Below, in pieces: positions 1-4,637 of a stretch of DNA of 5,165 bases. The notes beneath the pieces were generated by a model that did not search any database, was not told the origin of the DNA, and saw nothing but the letters and a program-made list of their open reading frames with translations. Each line of letters starts with the position of its first letter. Position 1 is the stretch's first letter. The stretch covers positions 1 through 5,165 of the forward strand of contig CAIWFP010000235.1 of NCBI GenBank assembly GCA_903911985.1, given 5' to 3'. The position numbers and the translations under genes are program-made. Source of the DNA: an uncultured Sphingomonadales bacterium. Lineage in GTDB: Bacteria; Pseudomonadota; Alphaproteobacteria; Sphingomonadales; Sphingomonadaceae.

Positions 1-210
1 ATCGGCCAGCAGATGAATTCCTCGCTGGCGGTGGTGGCTCCGGGCATTTCCGAGGCGCTTGCGGCCACAGCCATTGGCCTGTTCGCGGCGATCCCGGCGG
101 TGATTGGCTATAACCGCTTCCTCTATCAACTGGGCGGCTTCGAGGCGCGGTTGCAACGCTTTGCCGACCGTTTCCATGCCAGCCTCAGCCGCGAACTGGA
201 TACGCTTTAA
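1..210 (+). CDS. tolQ: TolQ, C-terminal part (5' end outside window)
   Basis: Proton-channel subunit of the inner-membrane Tol motor (MotA/TolQ/ExbB family), which with TolR turns the proton motive force into movement of TolA. The reading frame is open from base 1 and gives 69 residues before TAA. What remains is the family's last part: a VAPGISEALAATAIGLFAAIP stretch, which is the third membrane helix region with the conserved small and Thr residues lining the channel, then a GYNRF motif and a cytoplasmic amphipathic tail ending in RELDTL. An internal ATG at 13 is not a start, because the conserved helix continues through it and the gene clearly begins upstream. The stop overlaps the tolR start by one base (TAATG), which implies coupled translation. 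TolQ rather than ExbB is chosen from context, since tolA, tolB and pal follow. The N-terminal two thirds cannot be assessed. Confidence 0.95.
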   Translation: MGQQMNSSLAVVAPGISEALAATAIGLFAAIPAVIGYNRFLYQLGGFEARLQRFADRFHASLSRELDTL

Positions 211-731
211 TGGCTGGCGATCTGTCGCAGCCCGGCCCCGGCCGCCGCCGCAGGCGGGGGGCGCGGGCGCCAATGGCGGCGATCAACGTCACGCCGATGG
301 TCGATGTGATGCTGGTGCTGCTGGTGATCTTCATGGTCACCGCGCCCCTGCTGAAGGCGGGCATTCCGATCAATCTGCCCGACAGCCGGGCCAGGCCGCT
401 GGACGAGACACCGCATCAGGTGGTCATCGCCATCGACCGGCAGGGCGGCGTTTTTATCGATGATGCCCCGGTGGCGCCGGGCACGCTGGCCAGCCGCATC
501 GAAGCCCTGCCGAAGGGCGCCGATGGCCAGCCGCCGCTGGTCACGCTGCGGGCTGATCGCGGGCTGGATTACGGCCGGGTCATCGCCGTGATGGGCGATC
601 TCAACCACGCCGGCATCACCCGCATTTCGCTGGTCACGCTGGGTGTTGGCGGTACCGGGGGCACCACCGGTGCGGCGCCGGAAAATGCCGGGGCCGGGCA
701 GGCCAGCCCCGGTTCAGATACGGCACACTAA
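210..731 (+). CDS. tolR: TolR, ExbD/TolR family proton-motor subunit
   Basis: Inner-membrane protein with one transmembrane helix that shares the proton path with TolQ and couples it to TolA. The 173-residue product starts with a short, very basic cytoplasmic tail (five consecutive Arg at 12-16), then the family signature AAINVTPMVDVMLVLLVIFM at 23-42. Asp32 is the expected proton-carrying acid, and the helix ends near Pro46. A periplasmic ExbD-like domain follows to about residue 145 and finishes with the DLNHAGITRISLVT strand. A Gly/Ala/Ser-rich tail of about 27 residues comes after it and is longer than in typical TolR of about 140-150 residues; it looks disordered. The ATG overlaps the tolQ stop and I see no good Shine-Dalgarno sequence, consistent with coupling to tolQ. 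TolR rather than ExbD is inferred from the operon. Confidence 0.95.
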   Translation: MAGDLSQPGPGRRRRRGARAPMAAINVTPMVDVMLVLLVIFMVTAPLLKAGIPINLPDSRARPLDETPHQVVIAIDRQGGVFIDDAPVAPGTLASRIEALPKGADGQPPLVTLRADRGLDYGRVIAVMGDLNHAGITRISLVTLGVGGTGGTTGAAPENAGAGQASPGSDTAH

Positions 732-741
732 CGATCCCGCC

Positions 742-768
742 ATGCCCCCCGTCATGCCCCCCGTCATG
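742..768 (+). repeat. 12-base tandem repeat carrying alternative tolA starts
   Basis: The unit ATGCCCCCCGTC occurs twice in a row (742-753, 754-765) and is followed at 766 by a third ATG (ATGCTC). It encodes M-P-P-V twice and then M-L. All three ATGs are in the tolA frame, so the protein could begin at any of them and differ by four or eight residues in the cytoplasmic tail. The first is 10 bases after the tolR stop. Confidence 0.7.
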
Positions 769-1701
769 CTCCGCCCCGGTTTCGCCCCTGAAGAACGCCT
801 TGGCCTGCTCTTGGCCGTCGCCCTGCATGCCGGGGTTTTGGCCTTGCTGCTCAGCCACCGGGCCGACAAGGTGATTGCCCCGCCGCCGCGCATGGAAGTG
901 ACCCTGACCGACAAGGTGGGGCTCACCGACAGCGCCCCCAACACTCACGAACAGGCCGCCGCCGATATCGCCCCGCAGCTGGGCACGGCGCCACCTCCGC
1001 CGCCACCTCCGCCCCCGCCACCGGCAAAGGCCCACCCCCTGCTGCCAATGCCGATGCAGCTGCCCCCGCCGCCGCTGGAACGGCAGGCCCCCCGGCCGTT
1101 TCCCGCGCCTCTCAAGCCCCCGCCGCCAAAACCAGCTCCCTCGCCAGTCAAGCCCACGCCAGTCAAGCCCGCACCGGCAAAGCCAACCTCGCTCCCCACC
1201 GTCCGGCCCAGCCCGCTCCATGCAGAGGTGTCGCCGATCGATCGATTGGCCCGAAACGCGCAAACCACGGCCAAAACCAGCGCCAAAACCACAGGCGGCA
1301 GCCGCATCGGCGCCGATTTCCTGAAAGGCGTCACCAGCGCCAACACCACCGGCAAGGCCAAAACCCCGCCCGCGCAAACGGCGGGGCCGGCGATGTTGGC
1401 AACGTTACCGGGAATCATCTCTCGCCAGCTCAAGCCACACTGGACTCCGCCGCTGGGAGCTGATGCCGACAAGCTGGTGAGTTTTGTTGATGTGCATCTC
1501 AATCCGGATGGTACACTTGACGGGCCGCCGCGTGTGGTGCGTCAGGAGGGGGTGACCGATTCCAATCGTCCGCAAAGTGCACGCCATGCCGAACAGGCGA
1601 TACGTGCCGTGGAGCTAGCCGAACCCTTTCCCCTTCCGCCCGAATACTACAATTCATGGAAGCATTTGACGCTTCGTTTCGACTGGAACCTGTCGCGATG
1701 A
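742..1701 (+). CDS. tolA: TolA / TonB-like energy-transducing envelope protein, short and proline-rich
   Basis: Periplasm-spanning link between the TolQR motor and TolB/Pal. With the start at 742 the protein has 319 residues: a short cytoplasmic part, one membrane helix at about 20-38, a long low-complexity periplasmic linker (about 50-215), and a C-terminal TonB/TolA-like domain (about 216-319) with GIISRQLKPHW, the strand FVDVHLNPDGTL and a closing LRFDWNLSR. The linker is not the Ala/Lys helix of enterobacterial TolA. It is proline-rich, with 11 consecutive prolines at 84-94 and VKPTPVKPAPAKP repeats at 136-148 as in TonB. The gene lies between tolR and tolB and its stop overlaps the tolB start (ATGA), so tolA is the best name, but energy transducer TonB is a defensible alternative label. 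The start is uncertain: ATGs at 742, 754 and 766 are equally possible, none has a clear ribosome binding site, and an upstream GTG at 643 is unlikely because it would overlap tolR by 89 bases. Confidence 0.85.
   Translation: MPPVMPPVMLRPGFAPEERLGLLLAVALHAGVLALLLSHRADKVIAPPPRMEVTLTDKVGLTDSAPNTHEQAAADIAPQLGTAPPPPPPPPPPPAKAHPLLPMPMQLPPPPLERQAPRPFPAPLKPPPPKPAPSPVKPTPVKPAPAKPTSLPTVRPSPLHAEVSPIDRLARNAQTTAKTSAKTTGGSRIGADFLKGVTSANTTGKAKTPPAQTAGPAMLATLPGIISRQLKPHWTPPLGADADKLVSFVDVHLNPDGTLDGPPRVVRQEGVTDSNRPQSARHAEQAIRAVELAEPFPLPPEYYNSWKHLTLRFDWNLSR
991..1023 (+). repeat. Polyproline tract of 11 codons in tolA
   Basis: Eleven consecutive proline codons, using a near-duplicated 12-base unit (CCACCTCCGCCG then CCACCTCCGCCC). 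In the protein it starts the rigid periplasmic linker. Runs of three or more prolines are known to stall ribosomes unless elongation factor P is present, so efficient translation of tolA, and of the overlapping tolB, may depend on EF-P. Confidence 0.8.
1142..1170 (+). repeat. Short coding repeat for Lys-Pro units in tolA
   Basis: CGCCAGTCAAGCCC is present at 1142-1155 and again at 1157-1170, a period of 15 bases. It encodes two PVKP units, and a degenerate third unit (PAKP) follows. The in-frame period suggests that the linker changes length by slippage, as in TonB Lys-Pro/Glu-Pro regions. Confidence 0.6.
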
Positions 1702-3050
1702 TTCTCCGTTTTCTACCCTTGTTGCTAATCGCCTCGCCTGTTGCGGCACAATCCGTGCCGTCCGCTTCACCCACAGGTGATCAGGGCGGCCTTGCGGTCA
1801 CCATAACCGCAGATAATGCCTGGCAAGACCTCGGCGTCGCCATCCCCGCCTTCGCCACCGATGCCGACAAGCCGACGGCAGCCTCGGCGGGTGGCACAGT
1901 GGCGCTGGGCCATGCCATTGCCGATGTCATCACGGCGGATCTGAAGAACAATGGATTGTTCAAGCCTGTCGGCCCCTCGGCCCTGCCGATGCTGCCCTAT
2001 GATCAGCTTGCCGCGCCCGATTTCCCCGGCTGGCAGGCGCGCGGCGCCGAGATGCTGGTGCAGGGCGCGGTGGTGGCCGGCGACGATGGCATGCTGGGTG
2101 TCAGTTGCGGCCTCTATGATGTCGCCCTTCGCCAACAGCTGAAGCTGGCAAACTGGAAGTTCGCCGCCGCAGACTGGCGCCGCGCCGCGCATAAATGCGC
2201 CGACATGGTCTATTCGCGCCTGTCCGGCGAAAATCCGTTCTTCGATTCCCGCATCGCCTATATCGCCGAGACCGGCACCAAGGATCACCGGGTAAAGCGC
2301 CTCGCCATCATGGATTCCGATGGCGCCAACCACCGCTTCATCACCACGGGTCAGGCCCTCGCGCTCACCCCGCGCTATTCGCCCGATTACCGCTCGATCC
2401 TCTATCTGAGCTATTTCAACGGCGCGCCGCGCATCTATGTCTATGATGTGGCGACCAATACCCAGCGCCTCATCACCGAGAGCCGCAACCCGACCTTCGC
2501 GCCGCGCTGGTCGCCCGATGGCCAGTGGGTGCTCTATTCCATGGCGATCAGCGGCAATACCAATATCTATCGCGTCTCGGCGCAAGGGGGGCCAAGCCAG
2601 CAGCTGACCGATTCGCCCGGCATCAACATCGGCGGCTCCTATTCGCCCGATGGCAGGAAGATCGTGTTCGAGAGCGACCGTTCTGGCAGCCAGCAGATCT
2701 ATGTGATGAACGCCGACGGCACCGACCAGCGCCGCATCACCTTCATGGGGGGGCGTGCCGCCACGCCCGAATGGAGCCCGCGCGGCGATCTCATCGCCTT
2801 CACCCACATTGCCGGAAACCTGCGCATCGCGGTGATGACACCGCAGGGTCAGGACATGCGCTATCTCACCGACAGCTGGCAGGACGAGGCGCCGACATGG
2901 TCGCCCAATGGCCGGGTGGTGCAATTCTTCCGCACCACCCGTGACAGCGGCCACACCGGCATCTGGCAGGTGGATCTGACCGGGCGCAACGAAAGACGCC
3001 TGCCCACCCCGGTCGATGCCTCCGACCCGGCCTGGGGCCCCAGCAGGTAG
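1698..3050 (+). CDS. tolB: TolB, periplasmic beta-propeller protein of the Tol-Pal system
   Basis: Soluble periplasmic protein that binds Pal and, through its N-terminus, TolA. The 450-residue product has a Sec signal peptide at 1-18 (hydrophobic FLPLLLIASPVA, likely cut at AAQ/S). A mixed alpha/beta N-terminal domain to about 175 follows, with ITADNAWQDLGVAIPAF near 36-52, and then a six-bladed propeller whose TolB motifs are visible at PRYSPD 225, PRWSPDG 269, GSYSPDG 313, PEWSPRG 357, PTWSPNG 399 and PAWGP 444. Length and ending agree with full-length TolB. The ATG at 1698 is chosen because it places the signal peptide at the N-terminus and overlaps the tolA stop (ATGA); an in-frame ATG at 1656 would add 14 residues ahead of the signal and lies inside tolA. 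Only two cysteines, 137 and 167, are seen in the mature protein, both in the N-terminal domain, and they could form a disulfide. Confidence 0.97.
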   Translation: MILRFLPLLLIASPVAAQSVPSASPTGDQGGLAVTITADNAWQDLGVAIPAFATDADKPTAASAGGTVALGHAIADVITADLKNNGLFKPVGPSALPMLPYDQLAAPDFPGWQARGAEMLVQGAVVAGDDGMLGVSCGLYDVALRQQLKLANWKFAAADWRRAAHKCADMVYSRLSGENPFFDSRIAYIAETGTKDHRVKRLAIMDSDGANHRFITTGQALALTPRYSPDYRSILYLSYFNGAPRIYVYDVATNTQRLITESRNPTFAPRWSPDGQWVLYSMAISGNTNIYRVSAQGGPSQQLTDSPGINIGGSYSPDGRKIVFESDRSGSQQIYVMNADGTDQRRITFMGGRAATPEWSPRGDLIAFTHIAGNLRIAVMTPQGQDMRYLTDSWQDEAPTWSPNGRVVQFFRTTRDSGHTGIWQVDLTGRNERRLPTPVDASDPAWGPSR

Positions 3051-3062
3051 CAGGGGTCCCAA

Positions 3063-3078
3063 GGGACAGTCATGTCCC
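3063..3078 (+). other. Intercistronic hairpin between tolB and pal
   Basis: GGGACA (3063-3068) and TGTCCC (3073-3078) form a perfect 6-bp stem with a GTCA loop, 12 bases after the tolB stop. A further GTCCC at 3056-3060 could pair with the same GGGAC in a competing fold. No run of T follows, so it is not a standard intrinsic terminator. It may stabilise the upstream message or partly attenuate transcription into pal. Confidence 0.4.
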
Positions 3079-3101
3079 GGAATGGGCACGGCAAAGCCTC
3101 T

Positions 3102-3129
3102 TTCTGTCGGACGCGGCCTGCGCTAGTAT
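3102..3129 (+). promoter_or_regulatory. Weak candidate promoter for pal
   Basis: TAGTAT at 3124-3129 resembles a -10 element (TATAAT), but the only -35 at a suitable distance is the poor TTCTGT at 3102-3107 (16-base spacer). A separate pal promoter would fit the roughly 100-base gap after tolB, but the match is too weak to rely on. Confidence 0.25.
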
Positions 3130-3141
3130 GGGCGGCTTTTC

Positions 3142-3147
3142 AAGGAG
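3142..3147 (+). promoter_or_regulatory. Ribosome binding site of pal
   Basis: AAGGAG lies six bases before the ATG at 3154. It is the best Shine-Dalgarno sequence in the window and fixes the pal start. Other tol genes here rely on overlap with the previous gene, so pal alone appears to be initiated independently, as suits an abundant lipoprotein. Confidence 0.85.
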
Positions 3148-3153
3148 ACCGAC

Positions 3154-3687
3154 ATGCCTTCCGCTCTGCTTTGCCGTCCACGGCTGGTTCGCTTCGCGCT
3201 GATGATCGGTTGCGCGTCACTCGCAGCCTGCGCCCCCAAGCCTCCGGCAGACCTGCCGCCCGCGCCCGAATCGCCCTCGGTTTCGTCCAATTCGCCCGCG
3301 CCCATGCTGCGTGGTCCCCTGCCGGGCAGCGAGGCTGATTTCATGGCGGCCATGGCCGGGCAGGATGTCATCCACTTCGCGCTCGACAAGTTCAACATCG
3401 ACCCTGTCTCCTCGGCCGCGCTGCAGGCGCAGTCGCAGTGGCTGTCCCGCTATCCGGGCAAGCATATCACCATCGAGGGCCATTGCGACGAGCGTGGCAC
3501 GCGTGATTACAACCTCGCCCTGGGCGAACGCCGCGCCAATGCCGCCAAGAACTTTCTGACCAGCCTGGGCATTGATGCCGGGCGCATCAGCACCATTTCC
3601 TATGGCAAGGAGCGGCCGATCGCCATGGGCTCGAACGAGGATGCCTGGGCGCGCAACCGTCGCGGCGTCACGGTTATCGTCGACTAA
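3154..3687 (+). CDS. pal: Pal, peptidoglycan-associated outer membrane lipoprotein
   Basis: Outer-membrane lipoprotein that grips peptidoglycan and is relocated by TolA and TolB to the division site. The 177-residue product has a basic N-terminus, a hydrophobic segment and a lipobox L23-A24-A25-C26. The residue after Cys26 is Ala rather than Asp, as expected for an outer-membrane lipoprotein. A Pro/Ser-rich tether follows to about residue 60, then an OmpA-like peptidoglycan-binding domain (about 70-177). Its core includes HITIEGHCDERGTRDYN at 104-120, LGERRANAAKNFL at 123-135, SYGKERP at 149-155 and NRRGVTVIVD at the end. The DERGT, N-x-x-LGxRRA and NRR residues that bind the diaminopimelate group in the family are present. 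Length is normal and the start is supported by AAGGAG. It is the last plus-strand gene of the operon; cpoB (ybgF), which follows pal in many bacteria, is not here. Confidence 0.97.
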   Translation: MPSALLCRPRLVRFALMIGCASLAACAPKPPADLPPAPESPSVSSNSPAPMLRGPLPGSEADFMAAMAGQDVIHFALDKFNIDPVSSAALQAQSQWLSRYPGKHITIEGHCDERGTRDYNLALGERRANAAKNFLTSLGIDAGRISTISYGKERPIAMGSNEDAWARNRRGVTVIVD

Positions 3688-3701
3688 TATCTGACGTCAA
3701 A

Positions 3702-3736
3702 GGCGCGGAGGTGGCCGGCAGGGCTGGCTCCGCGCC
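3702..3736 (+). terminator. Hairpin between convergent pal and the minus-strand peptide gene
   Basis: GGCGCGGAG (3702-3710) pairs perfectly with CTCCGCGCC (3728-3736), a 9-bp stem with a 17-base loop, starting 15 bases after the pal stop. The plus-strand side has no T run. Read from the minus strand the stem is followed by TTTGACG, so it may work better for the opposite gene. Likely a bidirectional transcription end. Confidence 0.6.
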
Positions 3737-3738
3737 GT

Positions 3739-3754
3739 GCCCGCCGTCGCGGGC
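3739..3754 (-). terminator. Second hairpin in the convergent intergenic region
   Basis: GCCCGC (3739-3744) and GCGGGC (3749-3754) form a perfect 6-bp stem with a CGTC loop. On the minus strand it comes just after the repeated stop-codon region of the small peptide gene, and with the 9-bp hairpin beyond it could end that transcript. No T run is attached, so its termination strength is uncertain. Confidence 0.4.
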
Positions 3755-3787
3755 TCAGCGTGCGATCAGCGTGCGATCAGCGTACGA
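3755..3787. repeat. Three tandem copies of an 11-base unit at the peptide gene's stop codon
   Basis: TCAGCGTGCGA occurs at 3755-3765 and 3766-3776, and a copy with one change (TCAGCGTACGA) at 3777-3787. On the minus strand each unit ends in CGCTGA, so the small gene's own last codons and stop are the first copy and two more stop-containing copies trail behind. This looks like slippage duplication of the gene's 3' end. Confidence 0.9.
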
Positions 3788-3908
3788 TGGGCGCCAGCGC
3801 CTGCGCGGGCCGACCTGCCTGCCCGGCACTGGCCGGCGCCGCGTAGAGCGCGAAAGCCGCCATCGTCATCACCGAGATGAAGGTTGAAATGGCGAGTTGC
3901 TTGCTCAT
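3777..3908 (-). CDS. Small secreted peptide precursor of 43 residues, function unknown
   Basis: I do not recognise this gene by name. The minus-strand frame from ATG (3908-3906) to TGA (3779-3777) encodes 43 residues: MSKQLAIS, then a hydrophobic core FISVMTMAAFALY at 10-22, then an APASA signal peptidase I site at 24-28. Cleavage there leaves a mature peptide of 15 residues, GQAGRPAQALAPIVR. Coding is supported by codon choice (35 of 43 third positions are G or C), by the textbook order of signal peptide regions, and by an in-frame TAG 15 codons upstream with no other start between. A partial Shine-Dalgarno GGAA lies seven bases before the ATG. It converges on pal and diverges from the J-domain gene, so it is not part of the tol operon. 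It could be a periplasmic peptide or, less likely, a remnant of a longer secreted protein cut short by the 11-base repeat at its end. Confidence 0.7.
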   Translation of the reverse strand: MSKQLAISTFISVMTMAAFALYAAPASAGQAGRPAQALAPIVR

Positions 3909-3947
3909 ATCCGGGTTCCGTTTGCCACAGGGGTCTTGCTGGCAGCC

Positions 3948-3976
3948 GATCTAGGAAGAGAAGCGGCATATTGCAA
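3948..3976 (-). promoter_or_regulatory. Candidate promoter of the small peptide gene
   Basis: On the minus strand TTGCAA (-35, plus positions 3971-3976) is followed after 17 bases by TAGATC (-10, 3948-3953), matching four and three of six consensus bases. Transcription would begin near 3941, giving a leader of about 33 bases. An inverted repeat TTGC-AATGCA-GCAA (3971-3984) covers the -35 and could be an operator. Confidence 0.35.
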
Positions 3977-4028
3977 TGCAGCAAAAGCGGCTTTCGGCAA
4001 AAATAGCCGGCCAATCCCCTCTCACACC

Positions 4029-4058
4029 TTGCGCCGGCCCGTCCTTGCACCCTATCTG
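4029..4058 (+). promoter_or_regulatory. Candidate promoter of the J-domain gene
   Basis: TTGCGC (4029-4034) and TATCTG (4053-4058) are 18 bases apart and fall directly before the chosen ATG at 4065. Start of transcription about seven bases past the -10 would coincide with the ATG and give a leaderless message, in keeping with the absence of a ribosome binding site. The -10 match is modest. Confidence 0.25.
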
Positions 4059-4064
4059 CGGGCG

Positions 4065-4607
4065 ATGAGCCGCGCAGGACGCAAGAACGACTGGGGATTC
4101 CCACGCTGGGGCGGCTATGAAGGCGCGCGCGAGGCGGCGCGTATCCGCATGTGCGACAGGGCGGGCTGCACGCAAGCGGGCGATTGCCCCGCGCCAAAAT
4201 CGCCCAACAGCCCCGATCGCTGGTATTTTTGCCAGACCCATGCCGCCGAATACAACGCCGGATGGGATTATTTCGAGGGCCTCTCCAAGGAAGAAGCCGC
4301 CGAGCGCGAACGCGCCGAAACCCAAACCCACGAGGGCTATAGCGAATCGGCCTTCTACGGCTGGGCCAGCTCCGGCGATGGCACCCGCAGCCGCGACGAA
4401 CTGCGCGCCCTCGAACTCCTCGGCCTCGCCCCCGACGCCGAATTCGACGCCGTCCGCAAAGCCTGGCGAACCAAGGCCAAGGAAGTCCACCCCGACGTCA
4501 AACCCAACGACGAGGTCGCCGCCCGCGCCTTCCACGCCCTCCAACTCGCCTACGAAGTCCTCCGCGCCGGCGAAGAACGCCGCACATGGAAGGGCGGGGG
4601 AGAGTAG
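4065..4607 (+). CDS. J-domain (DnaJ-like) protein with Cys/His-containing N-terminal region
   Basis: A 180-residue protein with a J domain at the C-terminus (about 113-170). ALELLGLAPDAEFDAVRKAW is helices I-II, HPD at 142-144 is the loop that stimulates DnaK ATPase activity, and AFHALQLAYEVL at 155-166 is helix III. The N-terminal half carries NDWGFPRWGGYEG and then Cys30, Cys35, Cys41, Cys56 and His59 (CX4C ... CX2H), which could bind a metal ion, around the motif PKSPNSPDRWYF. There is no Gly/Phe region, DnaJ zinc finger or substrate-binding domain, so this is a specialised co-chaperone, not DnaJ; a cytoplasmic site is inferred. The start at 4065 is chosen because homologues as I recall them begin close to the NDWGF motif; an open frame continues back to 3897 but would run into the divergent gene. 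Codons in the J domain are strikingly C-ending. Confidence 0.85.
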   Translation: MSRAGRKNDWGFPRWGGYEGAREAARIRMCDRAGCTQAGDCPAPKSPNSPDRWYFCQTHAAEYNAGWDYFEGLSKEEAAERERAETQTHEGYSESAFYGWASSGDGTRSRDELRALELLGLAPDAEFDAVRKAWRTKAKEVHPDVKPNDEVAARAFHALQLAYEVLRAGEERRTWKGGGE

Positions 4608-4625
4608 GGGGCTAAAGGGTAAGGG
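4592..4625 (+). other. Guanine quadruplex motif over the J-domain gene stop codon
   Basis: Five G runs of three to five bases (4592-4594, 4596-4600, 4607-4611, 4617-4619, 4623-4625) are separated by loops of 1, 6, 5 and 3 bases, satisfying the usual four-run quadruplex pattern with one to spare. The TAG stop (4605-4607) lies inside. As it is on the coding strand, it could form in the mRNA 3' end. Confidence 0.55.
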
Positions 4626-4637
4626 TAAGAGATAGAT

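Noticed and set aside
643..741. GTG at 643 as the tolA start
   Set aside because: It would overlap tolR by 89 bases, has no ribosome binding site and adds 33 residues rich in Arg and Pro with no resemblance to a TolA N-terminus. The ATG group at 742-766 sits better before the membrane helix.
634..1377. A 247-codon minus-strand frame opposite tolR/tolA rich in Gly, Arg and Trp
   Set aside because: Its sequence is the complement of the proline-rich linker of tolA and shows no protein-like pattern of its own.
1767..3089. A 440-codon open frame on the minus strand opposite tolB
   Set aside because: It mirrors tolB almost completely, has no recognisable domain and a low-complexity Gly/Ala/Arg/Ile/Asp composition. 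Long antisense frames are expected from strong third-position GC bias.
3692..3699. TGACGTCA palindrome just after pal
   Set aside because: Eight bases only, with no second copy or promoter next to it.
3897..4064. N-terminal extension of the J-domain protein from a TTG at 3897
   Set aside because: It would overlap the start of the minus-strand peptide gene, and the added 56 residues are unlike the domain that follows. The conserved NDWGF region begins right after the ATG at 4065.
3766..4197. A 143-codon minus-strand frame over the small peptide region
   Set aside because: It is in another frame from the signal-peptide-encoding one, crosses the divergent promoter region and shows no domain, so it is a shadow of the two real genes.
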